Assembly: GCF_022965805.1 (NCBI RefSeq)
Contig: NC_133116.1
Coordinates: 1,054,001 to 1,118,000 of the forward strand
From: Primulina eburnea
Lineage: Eukaryota > Streptophyta > Magnoliopsida > Lamiales > Gesneriaceae
DNA: 64,000 nucleotides
Direction: 5' to 3'
Shown here: positions 23,800 through 36,269 of the stretch, in pieces
Position numbering within the stretch: the stretch's first letter is position 1
Layout: every line of letters begins with the position of its first letter
The notes under the pieces: generated by a model
What the model saw: the letters and a program-made list of their open reading frames with translations, nothing else
Told to the model about the DNA's origin: nothing
Databases searched by the model: none
Translations under genes and position numbers: made by a program

Positions 23800-24026
23800 A
23801 TTAATGACCTCCATTTCATGCATGCAGCTAAGTGGGTTAATTGTATTTTTGCCAAAGGTCAACTACACGTAGAGAACTTTTACGTACAAGGAAAGCTACA
23901 GCGTAAGACTCAATCATTCTGCGGCGCCAGATGTTATATATAAGCTGCCTATTATTTTCTTGCTTTGGCATAATAAATCTCTTTCAAGTTACTTCAAAAG
24001 TTTTATCTTTTCAATTGCTGATTAGG

Positions 24027-25303
24027 ATGAAAAAGATCACGATACGGTCTAAGCTCCGAAAATTGTCGATCCAGAAGAGATCAGGTGAGTACTGGAAATA
24101 GCATGAATATATTCGATGCCCATATCAATGTAACATGCATGAAAGCATCCCTTTAATTTGGATCTAATTTCGTGCACTCAAATCTCAGGCATGTGTTACC
24201 TAAAAGATCGGAAAATGAAACCCTTCTTGGATTTTGGTATATAGCACTTAGATTTTTGCTCAAAATATTAATTTTTTGCAATATAATTAATGGTGTTTTG
24301 TCAACTGGATGCAGGTAGATATGGAGAAGATATGAAAAGCTTAGTGGACACGTCAAATAACGTGAATGAAGAATACAAGGAAGCCTTTAGGACCAATTCT
24401 TACATAGAAATAAGCAGTAAAATTCGAGGCCGACTCGAAAAATCATTCTCGTCGTCCTCGTCTTCAGCGCATACACAACTTATCCAGCTCTCTGAATATC
24501 TGTTAGAGCCGGAAGCCCTAATCCCCGTACTTGAGAGCTCCACCCTCCATCCATCGCTCATCAATTACTTTCAAATCAGCCAAGAAGCGTGCCAAGTCTG
24601 TGAATTGCTCCTCCAAAATGTTCACCAAGTACGTGCCCATTATCGTGCAATACAACACATTATAAAGTTTATTAAACGAGTACCAAACAACAAAAGTTGG
24701 ACCGAAGATCAATATCTAATGGTTTATGGAAATCTTGCCTCGTTTGCCTCACGCAAGAACCCCCTTTCAACCATGAATCCGAAGAAATTCCAAGAATTAC
24801 ATGGCACCAATGTGCTTTTACTTCAGGAAATAACATCACAATTCCTAAAGACGAAAAGAAGATTGAGATTCAAAATATGCATAAAAAAGGTTGTCGCAGC
24901 CAGAGGTTGTAGCACATTAGGGCTAATTCTGAATTCTTTCTGCCTGTGCTTGACAAAGAAAATGAACCGAGACAAGCAAAATTTCAGCAAAACTTGCCCC
25001 GAGAAGCTAAGAGCACAACTCGATACAGTGGGGAGAGGGATTTATATACTGATTAATGATTTCGACACACTGAATCAACTTGTTCAAAGGCTACACGATG
25101 AGATGGAGCACATGAAACTCGCCGCGAGTTTTTGTGTCACAAGGAAATGGAAGAATGTGATGTTAAAAGTTCTACAGGAATTTCAAATCCAAGAATCTTG
25201 GTTTGTGGAACAGCTGGAGGATCTGGAGAAGCAGATATACTTGTGTTTTCTCAACATAAATCGGACAAGAAGGCTAGTGGTTCAAGAATTGGTTAAATAT
25301 TGA
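24027..25303 (+). CDS. UPF0496 (DUF677, AT14A-like) family protein
   Basis: Two exons: 24027-24084, a short 19-codon exon beginning MKKITIRSKLRKLSIQKRS, and 24315-25303, joined in phase 1, giving 348 residues. Family-like blocks are YIEISSKIRGRLEKS, LESSTLHPSLINYFQISQEA, ARHYR-like VRAHYRAIQHIIKFI and NLASFASRKNPLS. They are followed by a basic helix (LKTKRRLRFKICIKKV), a short hydrophobic stretch (STLGLILNSFCLCL) and a C-terminal coiled coil. UPF0496 proteins are plant membrane-associated proteins related to Arabidopsis AT14A, suggested to link plasma membrane and cytoskeleton; the molecular role is not established. The usual hydrophobic pair in the middle is reduced to one stretch here. Confidence 0.82.
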
Positions 25304-25489
25304 TACAGGTCATAGTTGAAGCCACTTAAGCTGGGGCTATATATTTTAGAAAAAATAAATAACTAGGATACTACGTTTCAAATTTTTTGTAAAAGAACAG
25401 TCAGTATGACTCGAGATTTACCCCAAAGAATGTATCTTTGTTTTCACCTGATTAGAAGCATAAATTCCTAGTGCGCCAATTGTTAAGAG

Positions 25490-27551
25490 TCAACATTCGG
25501 TTCTCATTTTTTTGTATTCTTTGATGCTCAGCAAAGAAGCCTTAGTCTTGAGCCAATCTTCGGGTTTAGGCATGATAATTGCAATGTATCCTTCTCTGTC
25601 TGCCTGCTACAAAATTCCAAAAATAAAATAAAATTTTAACTGTCAACCATGGCGACATTACAAACAAGTCTATTCAACAGAAGATACTTCAAGAGTTTCA
25701 AAATTTACATTTATTGATAAAATTCTTAAATTGTTATTCCACTGTCCGTCTTTGGCAAATAAATCCAGAGGAAAATAGTTGAAGGGTGAAAATATCTTGA
25801 ATAATATTTAATCAGGTATCTAATTCTTCTTACTCATCAGAAAATTTCAAGTTAAAGAAGCATTAATCTAGAAAAATCTCAATCACTTCCAGTCTCTCAA
25901 GAGTTCACAAGCACGTCCCGTATCCACTCTCACAGAAATGTGAGAATCCACAATTGTAAATCTTTAGAAAAAGGCAAGATTTTCTAAAAAGATGATAAAA
26001 TTGCTAAACCCATAAAGTATCAATCAAAAAACTTGACATGTAATAAACAAGAGCACGGGTATGGCAAGACAGCATGAATATTAGATAAGAGCAACCCATA
26101 GAAGATAGTTAAACCTACCGAGGAATTAAGCAACTCGGGTTTCTTGATTAACCTTTCATTGACTTCCAATAGAGTTCCTTTCACAAAGCACCTGCAGAAG
26201 AATGATATCTTTCTTAAAGTTAAAAGAAACAAGGGCATACATTTGAAAAGAAAGGATGAAGAGAATTTCAACCTCACTATGTAAGAAGCATCTCGAGTGC
26301 ACACTTTACACAGTGCCGTATTATATTGGTTTCAAAACGTTGAGCATTCTACAGGAAACAATCAACAAAAGCATCTGTCAAATAATATGGCACACAATTG
26401 ATGAATCATGTAATATAAAAATATCAACTGCAACAATAATCTTGCACATTTATTACCTAAAACTAAGCAGTATGCCAACATTGTGCGATTGACCAATGAT
26501 GCAAAACCCTTGAAAATTGACCACGACTTGAATTAAGAAATTAGTAACCAACACGAAATAAATAGACAAACCAGCTAGCGCTGTTAGTTGATTGACATTA
26601 GACTTCTTGAACCGGTAATATTTTTTGTTCAGTTTTTATCTCAAAATGCCAATCGAAAACAGTAGTACCATATACCAATTACAGCAAATTTATTTCCGCA
26701 GTCACTTCATAGTTTTGATAATACGTGCATTTGACATAAATTCATTCATAGGACTCTATTTATACCTGGCCTCTAACCTTGAATGCCCCCAAATGAAAAC
26801 ACATTAAGATATCAAAAAATGGTAACAATTTTCCACAAGATATCTTTAAAGTTATTAAGATATATAAGAAACCAAGCTAAAAAAGTTCAACTTTTTCCGT
26901 TTTCCAGACACTTTAATTTCACTTCTATCAGACTTCCCCACATTAAAGTTTACAGAAACTATTCCCCGCCCATCATTGAACGCTACATGAGTTGAAACTT
27001 GAAACCAAGCCAATCACGCACAACCTGTCAATCAGAAAAGATTAAAACTTAATAACTTCACTAAAATATATAATGTCGCTCAGAAAAAAATAAAATTTTA
27101 TTTGCCATTCTCTCATTGTTTAACAAGCTGCAAATTCAATTTGGCTAAAAAAACAAATAAAGTGGTGGTAAAGTCAAATAAAATAAAAACGCAAAGGTCT
27201 CGTATGAAACAGATCATACCCGTTGGCGTGACAAGGTTTCATTAAATCTGGGAATCAAAAGAAAATTATCGATATTTTCATACCTAGCAGGGATACTATA
27301 TAATCGAGACCTTTAACTCACCTGGAGCAAAATAAATTGTAAAATTGACCTCCACTGCAGCAGGAGGCACCGTGGGTAATTCCTCAACATTAACAAGCAA
27401 AAGCTTTCTCAATTCATCATCTTCTTCTCGAGAGAGCAGTTCATTTTCAAGTTTGAATTTCTGGGCATTGAAACCCAAGGATTGGCTTATAGTCAACAAG
27501 ATGAATTTCAAGATTTTGTTGCGAAATATTAATAGGATTTAGCTCCGTCAT
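25490..27551 (-). pseudogene. ABITRAM: ABITRAM/Simiate-like gene, decayed
   Basis: Remnant exons on the minus strand: about 27322-27551, 27220-27247, 26891-27024, 26273-26348, 26119-26191, 25490-25603. Recognisable pieces are SREEDDELRKLLLVNVEELP, VSVNFNVGKSDRS, GKRKK, CTRDASYIVR, CFVKGTLLEVNERLIKKPEL and REGYIAIIMPKPEDWL; their order and spacing match the ABITRAM family (GcvH-like fold). Lesions: a frame change in the first exon near GFNAQKF; about seven codons missing before HANG; a 7-bp tandem duplication (GTTTCAA twice) after VIGL; a lost GT donor after GKRKK; and a 5-bp near-duplication (CAATA/TAATA) before the CKVC block. Intron positions are kept, so this is a decayed gene and not a retrocopy. 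Splice sites of exons 4-6 look normal. Confidence 0.82.
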
Positions 27552-28286
27552 CGAAGTTCAGTTTCTGCAGGTTTAATTTTTTCTCCTGTTCTTAATTAAT
27601 TAATTTATAAAAAAAAAATTAAGTAGCAGGAAGTAAGGTGAAGAAATTGCCTTGTGCTTAATGAAGAAAATGGGGACAAAAAGATGCTGGATTTGCCCAT
27701 ATGCCCACATGCTGGATTCGTTGAAATCTTTCAATTATCATTTCTACTAAATTTCTAAACCTTACTTTTAAGTTTAAACGATGTTAAACTACAATTTTTT
27801 TTATTTATAAAATAACCCAAAACTTTGGATGTACAAGTTCAAAATTCAAAATAACTGAGTTAAAGATACTTAAGTGGTATAAATATATGTTAAAATAATT
27901 TTTTTGTTCAAATTTAATTTTATCGGACAATTTTTTAGTTTATTTTAATTTTGTTCTATATTTTAACATATGTTTTTATGTTGTAAAAGAATATTAGTAA
28001 AATGGCAGTAGTTAAATTAAAAGGATAAAAAACAAACAATTCCGTAGACTAATAAAATCTTCCTCTTGATGATAATAATTCATTGTAATTACAGGTTAAA
28101 CAAAAACAATCCAAAAGCCCCTATTTTGCATATGTATATTTCAGTGATACTAAATAAATTCAAATTTAGTGCCACCACGTTCCCTGGTGGACTAATTTTC
28201 GGGCCCAAATTCCGCTTAATTTTGCGGGCTGCTTTCGCAAGCACGCCGCAGCCTATAAACCATTCCATTTAGAGCCCGCTCTTGAT

Positions 28287-29249
28287 CTAGAACTGGATTG
28301 GGCTGGAGAATGTCTGGCCGAAAGCCCAGTTAGATGGAACAACATCCAAGAAAGTTTTGGTAGTCCCATCAGTCGAAGTGACAATGAATGACAAAGATTG
28401 CCCGTTGAGAAATGAATTGGACTGCCAATTTACACCCCAATTTCTGGACATAGCCACCCAGCCCGTTCTCGAGCCCTTGATTTGAACAGACCGAACGGAT
28501 CCAGCATTGCCCACATTGCTAATCAGGACTAGTTCAAAGTAGTCCCTTCCATTGATTGTGAATCTAACACCACCATGTTTCTTGCAAGGAACCCTATGCA
28601 TCATGTGTAACAGTATCATAAGTGATTTTTGCTTAATTTCTGTGTGAAGAAATGGTGTGTTACTTCATGGATAGTTCTAAAAAAAGGAGGAAAAGACGAA
28701 CCTTTGGTAGAGTACAGGTACGATACCACCCCGGTATATGCCGATCTTCTCCCAGGCAGGCTGAGCCATGTCGAAATGTGGGCGGGGAGGGTTGCACCAC
28801 CCTCCGTTGTTACTCGGAAGATCAAAATTTGGTGGGCAAAAGTTAGTCGCTGTGATTGTGATGGACACCCCCGGCCTGCACCACTGAGGGTCATTTTTAT
28901 AATCACAGATGATTTTGTAACACTGCCCGCATGATGCCCCATCGTTGAACAATGCAGTGCTCAATGCTGCAGTCCTAGTCCCGTATCCAGCTGAATACAA
29001 GTTCCCATATCCACAAGCACCCCCTATGTATGATTACAAGGAACCTTCAAAAATTATATACTAACCAATTGGGTTTTTATATTTGAATTTGAAAATAAAC
29101 TTACCCATTGTCCCGGAAGCATCGCTGCCGCCGTAGAAGGTGGCATGAGCCTGGCTCCATCCAGAAGCTGCGAAAGAACTGGCACTAGTGATCAAACTGC
29201 TCAACTCAAGAGTGAAAGTTAATGCAAAAACAACATTAGTGATCGACAT
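28287..29249 (-). CDS. Alpha-expansin
   Basis: Three exons: 29105-29249, 28702-29023, 28287-28593, giving 257 residues with GT-AG borders. There is a hydrophobic signal peptide at the start ([20 protein letters not shown]) for secretion to the wall. The N-terminal domain has [20 protein letters not shown], the Cys pairs of the six-stranded barrel ([13 protein letters not shown]), NFCPPNF, and the HFD motif in [13 protein letters not shown]. The C-terminal cellulose-binding domain has [19 protein letters not shown], Trp-rich [18 protein letters not shown] and ends [11 protein letters not shown]. Expansins loosen plant cell walls at acidic pH without hydrolysis. Every key residue I know is present, so it looks functional. 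The subgroup was not determined. Confidence 0.95.
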
Positions 29250-31185
29250 TTCTCTGGTTTGAAACAGTAAGTTCAAGAACAATTATGAAGAAGAAGAAGA
29301 AGATAATTGGTAGATAGATTTGTCACAATGATCAGTACACAAGATTTTATGGTTCTTATATAGGTGCCACGATTTCTGGTATTGGAACCACTCACATGTG
29401 ACGGGACCTGCAAGTAGCCCCCAAAAAATAAAATAAAACCCACAATTTTTTTTACAAATTGAATCATCTGACAATTCTGAATCTCATTCAATCATTCCAT
29501 GTTCTCTGCCCGATTACTCACGAGCCACGAGCCCACATGGATTTCCAAACTTACATTGGATCATAAAAAGCCTCAATTCCATCACAAGATAATATCCAGC
29601 TACATCTCACGTCCGTGTCTGTTAAGCACGGGAGAGTCCTTGGAAAATATAGCTACTCTTAAGTATCATGATCAATCGTTGGATCTTGAATGGCACATAT
29701 GAATTAAAATTGATAAATTAGCTCAAAAATGCGATGTGAAAACGTGTGGTGGACAAAAAAATGAACCCAACGTGACCTCTCATGTGCCTTATCGACCAAA
29801 ATCTGGCGCAGCCCATTATTGTATCATGTGTAAAGCACATGCCTTTGGCATACATTGTAAGATGTCATTTGCCATGTGATGATACCGGCATCCAATTAAA
29901 TGCACTGAAAGATTTTTATATTACTATCCCGAAAAGCTGTGTTATGAATCACCGCCAAAGATGGCATAGGCCGGGGAAAGAAATTAACAAGGATGTAAAT
30001 CATTGGAGTACTAATTAAAGATGAGTATTATCTATCTCGTAAGAGGAGGATATTCCAATTATTCAACCTTGATCAGAGGTCTCGTATATTTTACTCTTAG
30101 TTAAGTAACATATATATGTTTCAAACCTTTACGTTTATCATTCACTCTTAGATGCACACTATCAGGACCTTGTTCTAAGGTTAGGATCTCATTTTTCCTT
30201 TTTCGAAACCAAGTTAATGGAAAGTTTAATTTACAGCTAACTTTAGTTTTATTATGAACATCGAAAATATTAATATTTCGGAGTTCAAATACAAACCAGT
30301 TCGAATTCACCACATTAGTACCCTATGATGTCTTACATGGAGTTTAGACCCGGTTATGTGGTTCATATGAACAAAGTGACTTTTGTCTGAAATTGTAATT
30401 CACTTTGGCTCGTACATGATCAATTGAACGGATTCTAATTGAGTATGTGGAAAAATGAATTACATTGAATATTGGTGGGAGCCATCTTTTACCCAACGAC
30501 AATTACTTCAAGATCGTGAGCAGTCACTACATTTTACTTAACAAGATATATTCGTAATGATATGTTAATAATATATATGTCATATCATATTGAGTTACTT
30601 AACTGAAATATTACCGTTTGACTTGTTTAAATACATAAGCTCAGTTTATTCCTCCACTAGGTCTTTAAAGACTTGACCTCTATATTTTTTTTTATTTTCA
30701 AATACAAGATCACTCGACTTCGAATAGGAAAAAAATGGCGAAAAATGGAAATATAATCCTAGAAAGACCGTGACATTAATGGCTTTTGTAAGGATCAAAG
30801 ATTGTACATATTTAGGTTACTGTAAGTAATATATAATGATGATATTAAAGTCAGGGCTCACATGCATATATTTTTCCATAATTGATACTACTAATTCAAT
30901 TTTTCTGTTGAACCGAACAAATTTTTCAATATATTTTTTATTCATTAATTGGTACGGACAAACATTTGTTTTATTCCATTGTTATGAGACTGTTTCATGA
31001 GTCAATTTTATAAAATGATATTCAATCCAACAAGACATATGAAAAAAAATATTATTTTTTAATGTTAAAAGTATTACTTTTCAGTATAGATATAGATTAG
31101 GTCAACCCGTGATACCGTATGAAACCTACTCTTATTTGATAATATATTCCGGCAGACAAGCTGGGAGGGTTCAAATTCTTATCTT
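29250..31185. other. Gene-free stretch with a degraded MITE
   Basis: Left part is the promoter of the expansin gene. Open frames at 29499-29702 and 29782-30018 are unsupported. A degenerate member of the MULE-type MITE lies at about 30980-31135. The right end is the 3' UTR of the monooxygenase. Confidence 0.5.
30980..31135 (-). mobile_element. Degraded copy of the MULE-type MITE
   Basis: Reverse orientation and much diverged. Recognisable pieces are TGAGACTGTTTCATGAG at one end, the AAAAGTATTACTTTTCAGTATA core, and GGTCAACCCGTGATACCG with GAAACCTACTCTTA at the other end. No target duplication could be read. It is probably an older insertion than the other three copies. Confidence 0.6.
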
Positions 31186-33461
31186 CTACGGAATGGTTAA
31201 ATCCCCACAATCAAAGTCTCCCATCCTAGCCATAATCTTAACAAGATTCTTTGTCAAGAACCGCTTCCTTAAGAAGCTGATAACCTTATTACCAGAACTT
31301 TGTACAAAACCAACAATATATGCCGCTGTTAGAAGACTCAGAATTCTCCATCTCCTCTCTTTCACATACATTTTTAGACCCTTCTCAACTCTTATATATT
31401 CTTCTTCGACACTCGATGTTGTCAAAGCTTTCCCAAGGCATCGTGCAAGAACAACGCTATCTTCTAGAGACGAACCTCCACCTTGGCCTATAGCCGGTGT
31501 CATGGGATGAAAGGCGTCACCCACGACACAAACGTTGTCCTTCATGGAATTCTCCAACAAAAAATTCCACGGTAATTTTAATCTTAAAGGTGTACAGCAG
31601 ATGCAGTCTAGCTCAGTTCTTTCTACAATGTTTGATATGTTTAGTGGTGCATCGCGGAGTTGCCTTGCCACAAATTTTATCATGCTCAAGGGATCTTGAT
31701 TTTCCTCGTTGTCTGTCAGGAAAAAAAAACAACACAAGGTAAGATGTGATGAAGAATTTAATGCTAAAACAGAGCTAAAACTCGAATTTAATTAAAGTTT
31801 GTTTATCATATAATATTGTTCTTCCACGCTTTACGAGTTGGCTGAGTTGAAAGAATATTGTCATGTTGCAATCATATGCTAAATCTTTATATGTTCATCG
31901 CTTGTCTTATTTTCAAGCAGTGTCCTTATTTAATGCAACAGATGAAGGAATTAAAAGCTCGCAAAAATATTATTTAAATGGTTGGACATGGTGAATGTGT
32001 ATCTACTAATTGTCTTTTTTAAAAAAATATTAGGAATCACAACTATTATTTTTATGTGCTTTTAAGCAGCTTGCAAATCACGTTGACCAAGTAAACCATA
32101 TAGGGTCCATGTGTGACATACTCAAAGTTGAGATAATACAGGTCGAGAGAGATTCAACTTTTGACCTGTTCATAGCAGCTAAACATACCTACCATGCATC
32201 CACACTATACTAATTGCTTACATTGATGGAAGGAGGGGCTGAAGTTGCAGAACCAATACAGGCTCTTTTCATCACAAGGAACAAAACCACAATGAACACA
32301 CCATGTTGAGTAGACATGAAACTTTGGCTCGAACCCGTGACCATCAGGATAATTAGCAAGGCCTCTAATGGCTGACCTCCCTGTACTAACTGGACCCTCA
32401 ATCCCCAGCCACTTCGCAACCATCGAATTCCCACCATCACATCCAATTAATACCTGAATCAGTTGGGGAAATTAATGATGGAATCGATGGTAGTTTTAAA
32501 AAAAGTAAACATAATGTTAAATTTACCCATTTCCCTCAATCAAACATCAGTTGGAGAAAAATTATGGAAAACTACTTTTAAATCAAAAGTAAGAATTGGT
32601 TACACCAAAAAAAGAAAAAAAAAACTTGTATTTAGCAGATCATGCAAATTGGTACTATCACCTTAGTTTTGACAACCGAACCATCCGCAAGATGCACCAG
32701 TTTAAAGCTGCCCGTTTCTTCAATAGAAACAACTTCAGAAGAATATCTGATAGTTCCACGAGGCAGTTCGCTCTCCAAGGTTTCCAATAAATCTTTCCTT
32801 TTGATACAACGGCTTTCAAAATTGCTGTATTAATGGTATGTACACATTTACATATCAATGAGAGCAAGCAAGCCCTTCATATATAATATGCATTACTATA
32901 TTGAAACGATCAAAAATACGTCAAGAAATTAAGCAGCTCACAATCTTAAAAGATCTCCCAGCAGATGGGATTGCTCCGTACCAAGCGGGATGGAACCGGA
33001 AGAGACAACCTTAAATCTGCAACGACACTATGTCTTAAGTTGAAAAAAAATATGTTCATTCTAAATTAAATGTGTAGTTCCAATTTTCACCAAGTTGGCA
33101 ATGCTTAATTTATATTCAAGAAATAGGAAGAGATTTTGATAAGGTGACATGCCCTTCGGTTTGAATGGAGTTTTTCCTTAGCAAGTCTCCGACGCCAACT
33201 GCATCAAGTGCTCGCCAGGCATTGGGCCACGTGGTTAGCGCAAATCCAGTAAATTTTAAGCTCTCTGATGATTCCAAAACAACACTTCGCACCCCCAACC
33301 TACACATATATTATTTATAAGGCAAAAATGAAATATAGTTCGTAAAGTCCCGATTAAACCTGATAACTGTACCTGTGCAATCCCAAAGCTGTAGTCAAAC
33401 CAGATATTCCAGCGCCCACGATGACAATATCTTCATATATCGCTACGTCGATTTCTTTCAT
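31186..33461 (-). CDS. FAD-dependent monooxygenase (MO1 / zeaxanthin-epoxidase-like)
   Basis: Six exons: 33373-33461, 33153-33299, 32942-33016, 32662-32824, 32222-32453, 31186-31712; 1233 nt code for 410 residues. Visible sites: the FAD dinucleotide motif IVIVGAGISGLTTALGL; LVLES-like VVLESSESL; the DG motif VLIGCDGGNSMVAKWLG; and the second FAD signature VCVVGDAFHPMTPAIGQGGG. Members hydroxylate or epoxidise small aromatic or carotenoid-like compounds using NAD(P)H; Arabidopsis MO1/CTF2 are the nearest plant relatives I know. The substrate is unknown. Oddity: exon 2 must end at GAAGG|GCATGT to keep phase 2 into exon 3, so intron 2 has a GC donor. A GT donor four bases further downstream would put a stop at the start of exon 3. 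A decayed tandem copy lies upstream at 34215-35683. Confidence 0.9.
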
Positions 33462-34214
33462 ACTTATTCCCAAAAATTTCTTTTCTTTTCTTTTCTTTTT
33501 ATTTTAATGAAAAGTAGAGCAAAAAAACGGAGTATGTGCTGCCCAAACGCAAATGTGCGATATTTTCCTTCCTGACGCGCGAAGATGAAGTTCTGTGCAC
33601 AAAAACAACTTAATTTATAGAGTTCGCTTGTGTTGTTTTTAAAATATAATAATAATAATTTAAAAGATGTTAAGGTTTGTCTGAAATGCGTACATGATAC
33701 ATACGTTGATAGATGTAGACATTATAAATGACGTTTGATGAAGACATGAGGTTGATCTTCTGGACGACAAACTTGACTTAAAGTTATAAATTATGCATTA
33801 AGTTGTAGAAACATGTATTCATTAATCCACTGCATATGATCCCGTAAATCCAAATTAAACGTGGTAGCGAACAACTCGATCGCTGTGATCATATACTTTA
33901 TTTTTTTTCCATTTCTCATGGAAAAAAAATCGTAAAACCATTTATATGTGCTTGAAAACACGGTTTTGAGAGTTGATGAGTTAAGTGTATCTTGTAAAAT
34001 AAAAAATGAAGAATGAAAGATGAATAAAGAAGTCTTGAATCATGCATGTTTGAAGCATGCTGAGTGTCTTTATGCAAATAATCATGCCGATTCTTGCTTC
34101 TTCTTCTTTTTTTTTTTAATAAGCATATTTGCTGTAAGGGGCAATGTATTCGGCATATATAATTATATATTTTTCTTCTAAAGCTGAGCATTAACCCTGA
34201 CTTAAGCCGGCTTC

Positions 34215-35683
34215 AAGGGATATTGAAGGCGCCACCAACACCACAAGCGTAGTTTTGATCTTGAAGGAGTAACAGAGCAGATGCATCAATTTAAGTTTTG
34301 ATCTGGATAATTAACAAAGCATCGAATTACGGATCGACCGGAATAAACTGGATAATGGAGCCCCAATGAGTTCCCACCATCACATCCAATCAGAACCTGA
34401 GTGTTTTACATGTAAATCACAATTACTCAACATAGAAAAATTGAGGTTTAGCTAAAAAAATTGTAAGATTTTATTTACTAGCTCCCACAAACATGCATGC
34501 TATTCCCGGACCAAAAAGAAAATAAAAGATTCGCTATAATAAGAACTGAGCCATCCGCAAGATGCACCAATTTGAGTTTTCCTTATTCTTCGACGGTTTG
34601 TTTCACCCTACCCGTGCAGACAGTGCCTGAACGGGCAATGAACGGCCCAGATCACTCCACATGAGTGATCCGGGTCCACCTCCATGTAAAAAAAAAAAAA
34701 AAAAAAATTGACTCAGAAAAATCTGAGCCGTTAGATCTACCCCTGCGGGCACTCGACCGAACCTTCTTCGACGGGGACAACTTTTGAAGAATATCTGTTA
34801 GTTCCCTGGGGCCACTCCCTCTCCATGGTTTCTAATAAGTCTTTTCTTTTCATCACGCAACGGCTTTCAAGATTACTGTCATACAATATGGTAGCCAGAA
34901 AATGAAAACAGCCCTTGTTCACGAATTTCTCATAATAATTACAGTGCTGATTTATACATTCAATATTTTAAAGATTTAATTTCCAGTTGTTGAAAATAAA
35001 TCAAATTCATTGACGAGAAAACATTTCACAATTTCGCGTCTGTCTTGTTAGGTTGGAATGGGGATTGCTCAGACATAAACTGGCTTTTATCTGCAGAGAC
35101 ATGCAGAAATCTGCACCAAGAATTGGAAGCAACTTTCAGAAATGATGCAAACATTTCATCATACAAATTAAATAAGCATATTAGTCATGAATAACAAAAA
35201 GGAATAGAGCGATTTGTAGACTGTAGTCAAATCAATCTCACTTAATGGTGAGCGATGAATTTAATCATAGAAATTAATTACCCACAGATTCTAAAATTCA
35301 CTCAGCGTATCAAAAATGCATTTTCCATACCCTTGCATTTGTAGACATGTTTCTCGAACCAGGTCCCCAATGCCTAGTGAGTCAAGAGCCCCCCGGGCAT
35401 TGGTCCAGAGTGTAAGGCAAACCCAGTGATTCTCAATTTTTCGAATGATTCTAATACCAGGCTCCGAATTCCCAACCTACAAATGTGCACTGTAAAGTAT
35501 TTGAGTTTCAAACTAAAATAAGTTGAATCTCAATCTGCAAATTATGCAAATTCAACTCCGAGACAGTTGTACTTCAAGTATAGTAATAATATACCAATGA
35601 AGTGCCAAAGCCGTAGCCAAACCAGATATGCCAGCACCCACTATAACAATGTCTTCACATATTTCTCTGTCCGTTTCTTGCAT
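34215..35683 (-). pseudogene. Tandem duplicate of the FAD monooxygenase, inactivated
   Basis: Exon 1 (about 35597-35683) still reads MQETDREICEDIVIVGAG and on to the FAD motif. Exon 2 (to about 35330) carries a one-base loss between FAL and LWTNARGALDSLG. Exon 3 (near 35050-35098) is much altered. Exon 4 (SNLESRC...RKDLLETMEREW) is split by a 167-bp insertion at 34597-34763 and has an added TAA after VEE. Exon 5 (VLIGCDGGNS, then RSVIRCFVNYPD) ends in a stop. The last exon, which holds the GDAFHP motif, is absent. Same strand and order as the intact copy, so it arose by tandem duplication. Confidence 0.87.
34597..34763. mobile_element. 167-bp MITE inserted in pseudogene exon 4, 11-bp target duplication
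   Basis: The direct repeat TTCTTCGACGG lies at 34586-34596 and 34764-34774. Its complement belongs to the exon (coding for VE of VEE). Inner inverted repeats are readable: AGTGCCTGAACGGGCAATG with AACGGCCCAGAT on the left against AGTGCCCGCAGGGG with AACGGCTCAGAT on the complement of the right. A run of about 20 A lies in the middle (about 34688-34707). The 11-bp duplication fits the Mutator-like group. It has no coding capacity. Confidence 0.8.
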
Positions 35684-36269
35684 CCTTTTCCCCGCAATAG
35701 ATATTTCAACATAAAATAGTGGCTAAATTTATAGAGAACCGAGTCTCTGCAATTGATGAACAAATCAGGCACGAACTCCTAGTGACAAGGTTGATCGTCC
35801 GTCATTATCTTCCAACTCCAAATATTCAAACTTGTGATACAAGGAAAATTTGTGATTTCCAGGCTGCCACAGAAACACTATTACTTTTTTTATTCAGGGA
35901 TGACTACACTTTGACGTCATGGTCCGATATTTCAACCACAAAATAGAATAACCAATAGTTTCATGAACATATAGTTATCCATTCCATCTGTTGGCATAAA
36001 AATAATAGAAAGACTGTTTATTAAGGTGATGTTACGATTCAACATAAACTAATTCGATTGTTGAATTTTTTTTAAATCAAAACAAATAATTTTTTGTCCA
36101 TCCCACAATAATACAATGACTCACTGGTTAAATGGTATAAATCCTATTACAATGTGCAACTGCAATTTGCAGATATGCAAAACTAACATAAGTATGATTC
36201 AGCTCAAACTTTTAACACCAAGTTACAAATTAACTGAAACAAAAATATGTAAATCAACTTCACCCCTGA

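Larger units (their letters stand above)
20878..24026. other. Intergenic region with a Harbinger-derived element and microsatellites
   Basis: Apart from the mobile element at 21514-22307 and the AAT and AT microsatellites at 23230-23302 and 23721-23796, no gene or conserved frame was seen. The end of the region is the promoter of the UPF0496 gene. Confidence 0.6.

Noticed and set aside
23668..23862. Frame coding for an Ile-Tyr repeat
   Set aside because: It is only the (AT)38 microsatellite read as codons.
34688..34707. Run of A considered as a retrocopy poly(A) tail
   Set aside because: It lies in the middle of an insertion bounded by inverted repeats and target duplication, and the surrounding pseudogene keeps its introns.
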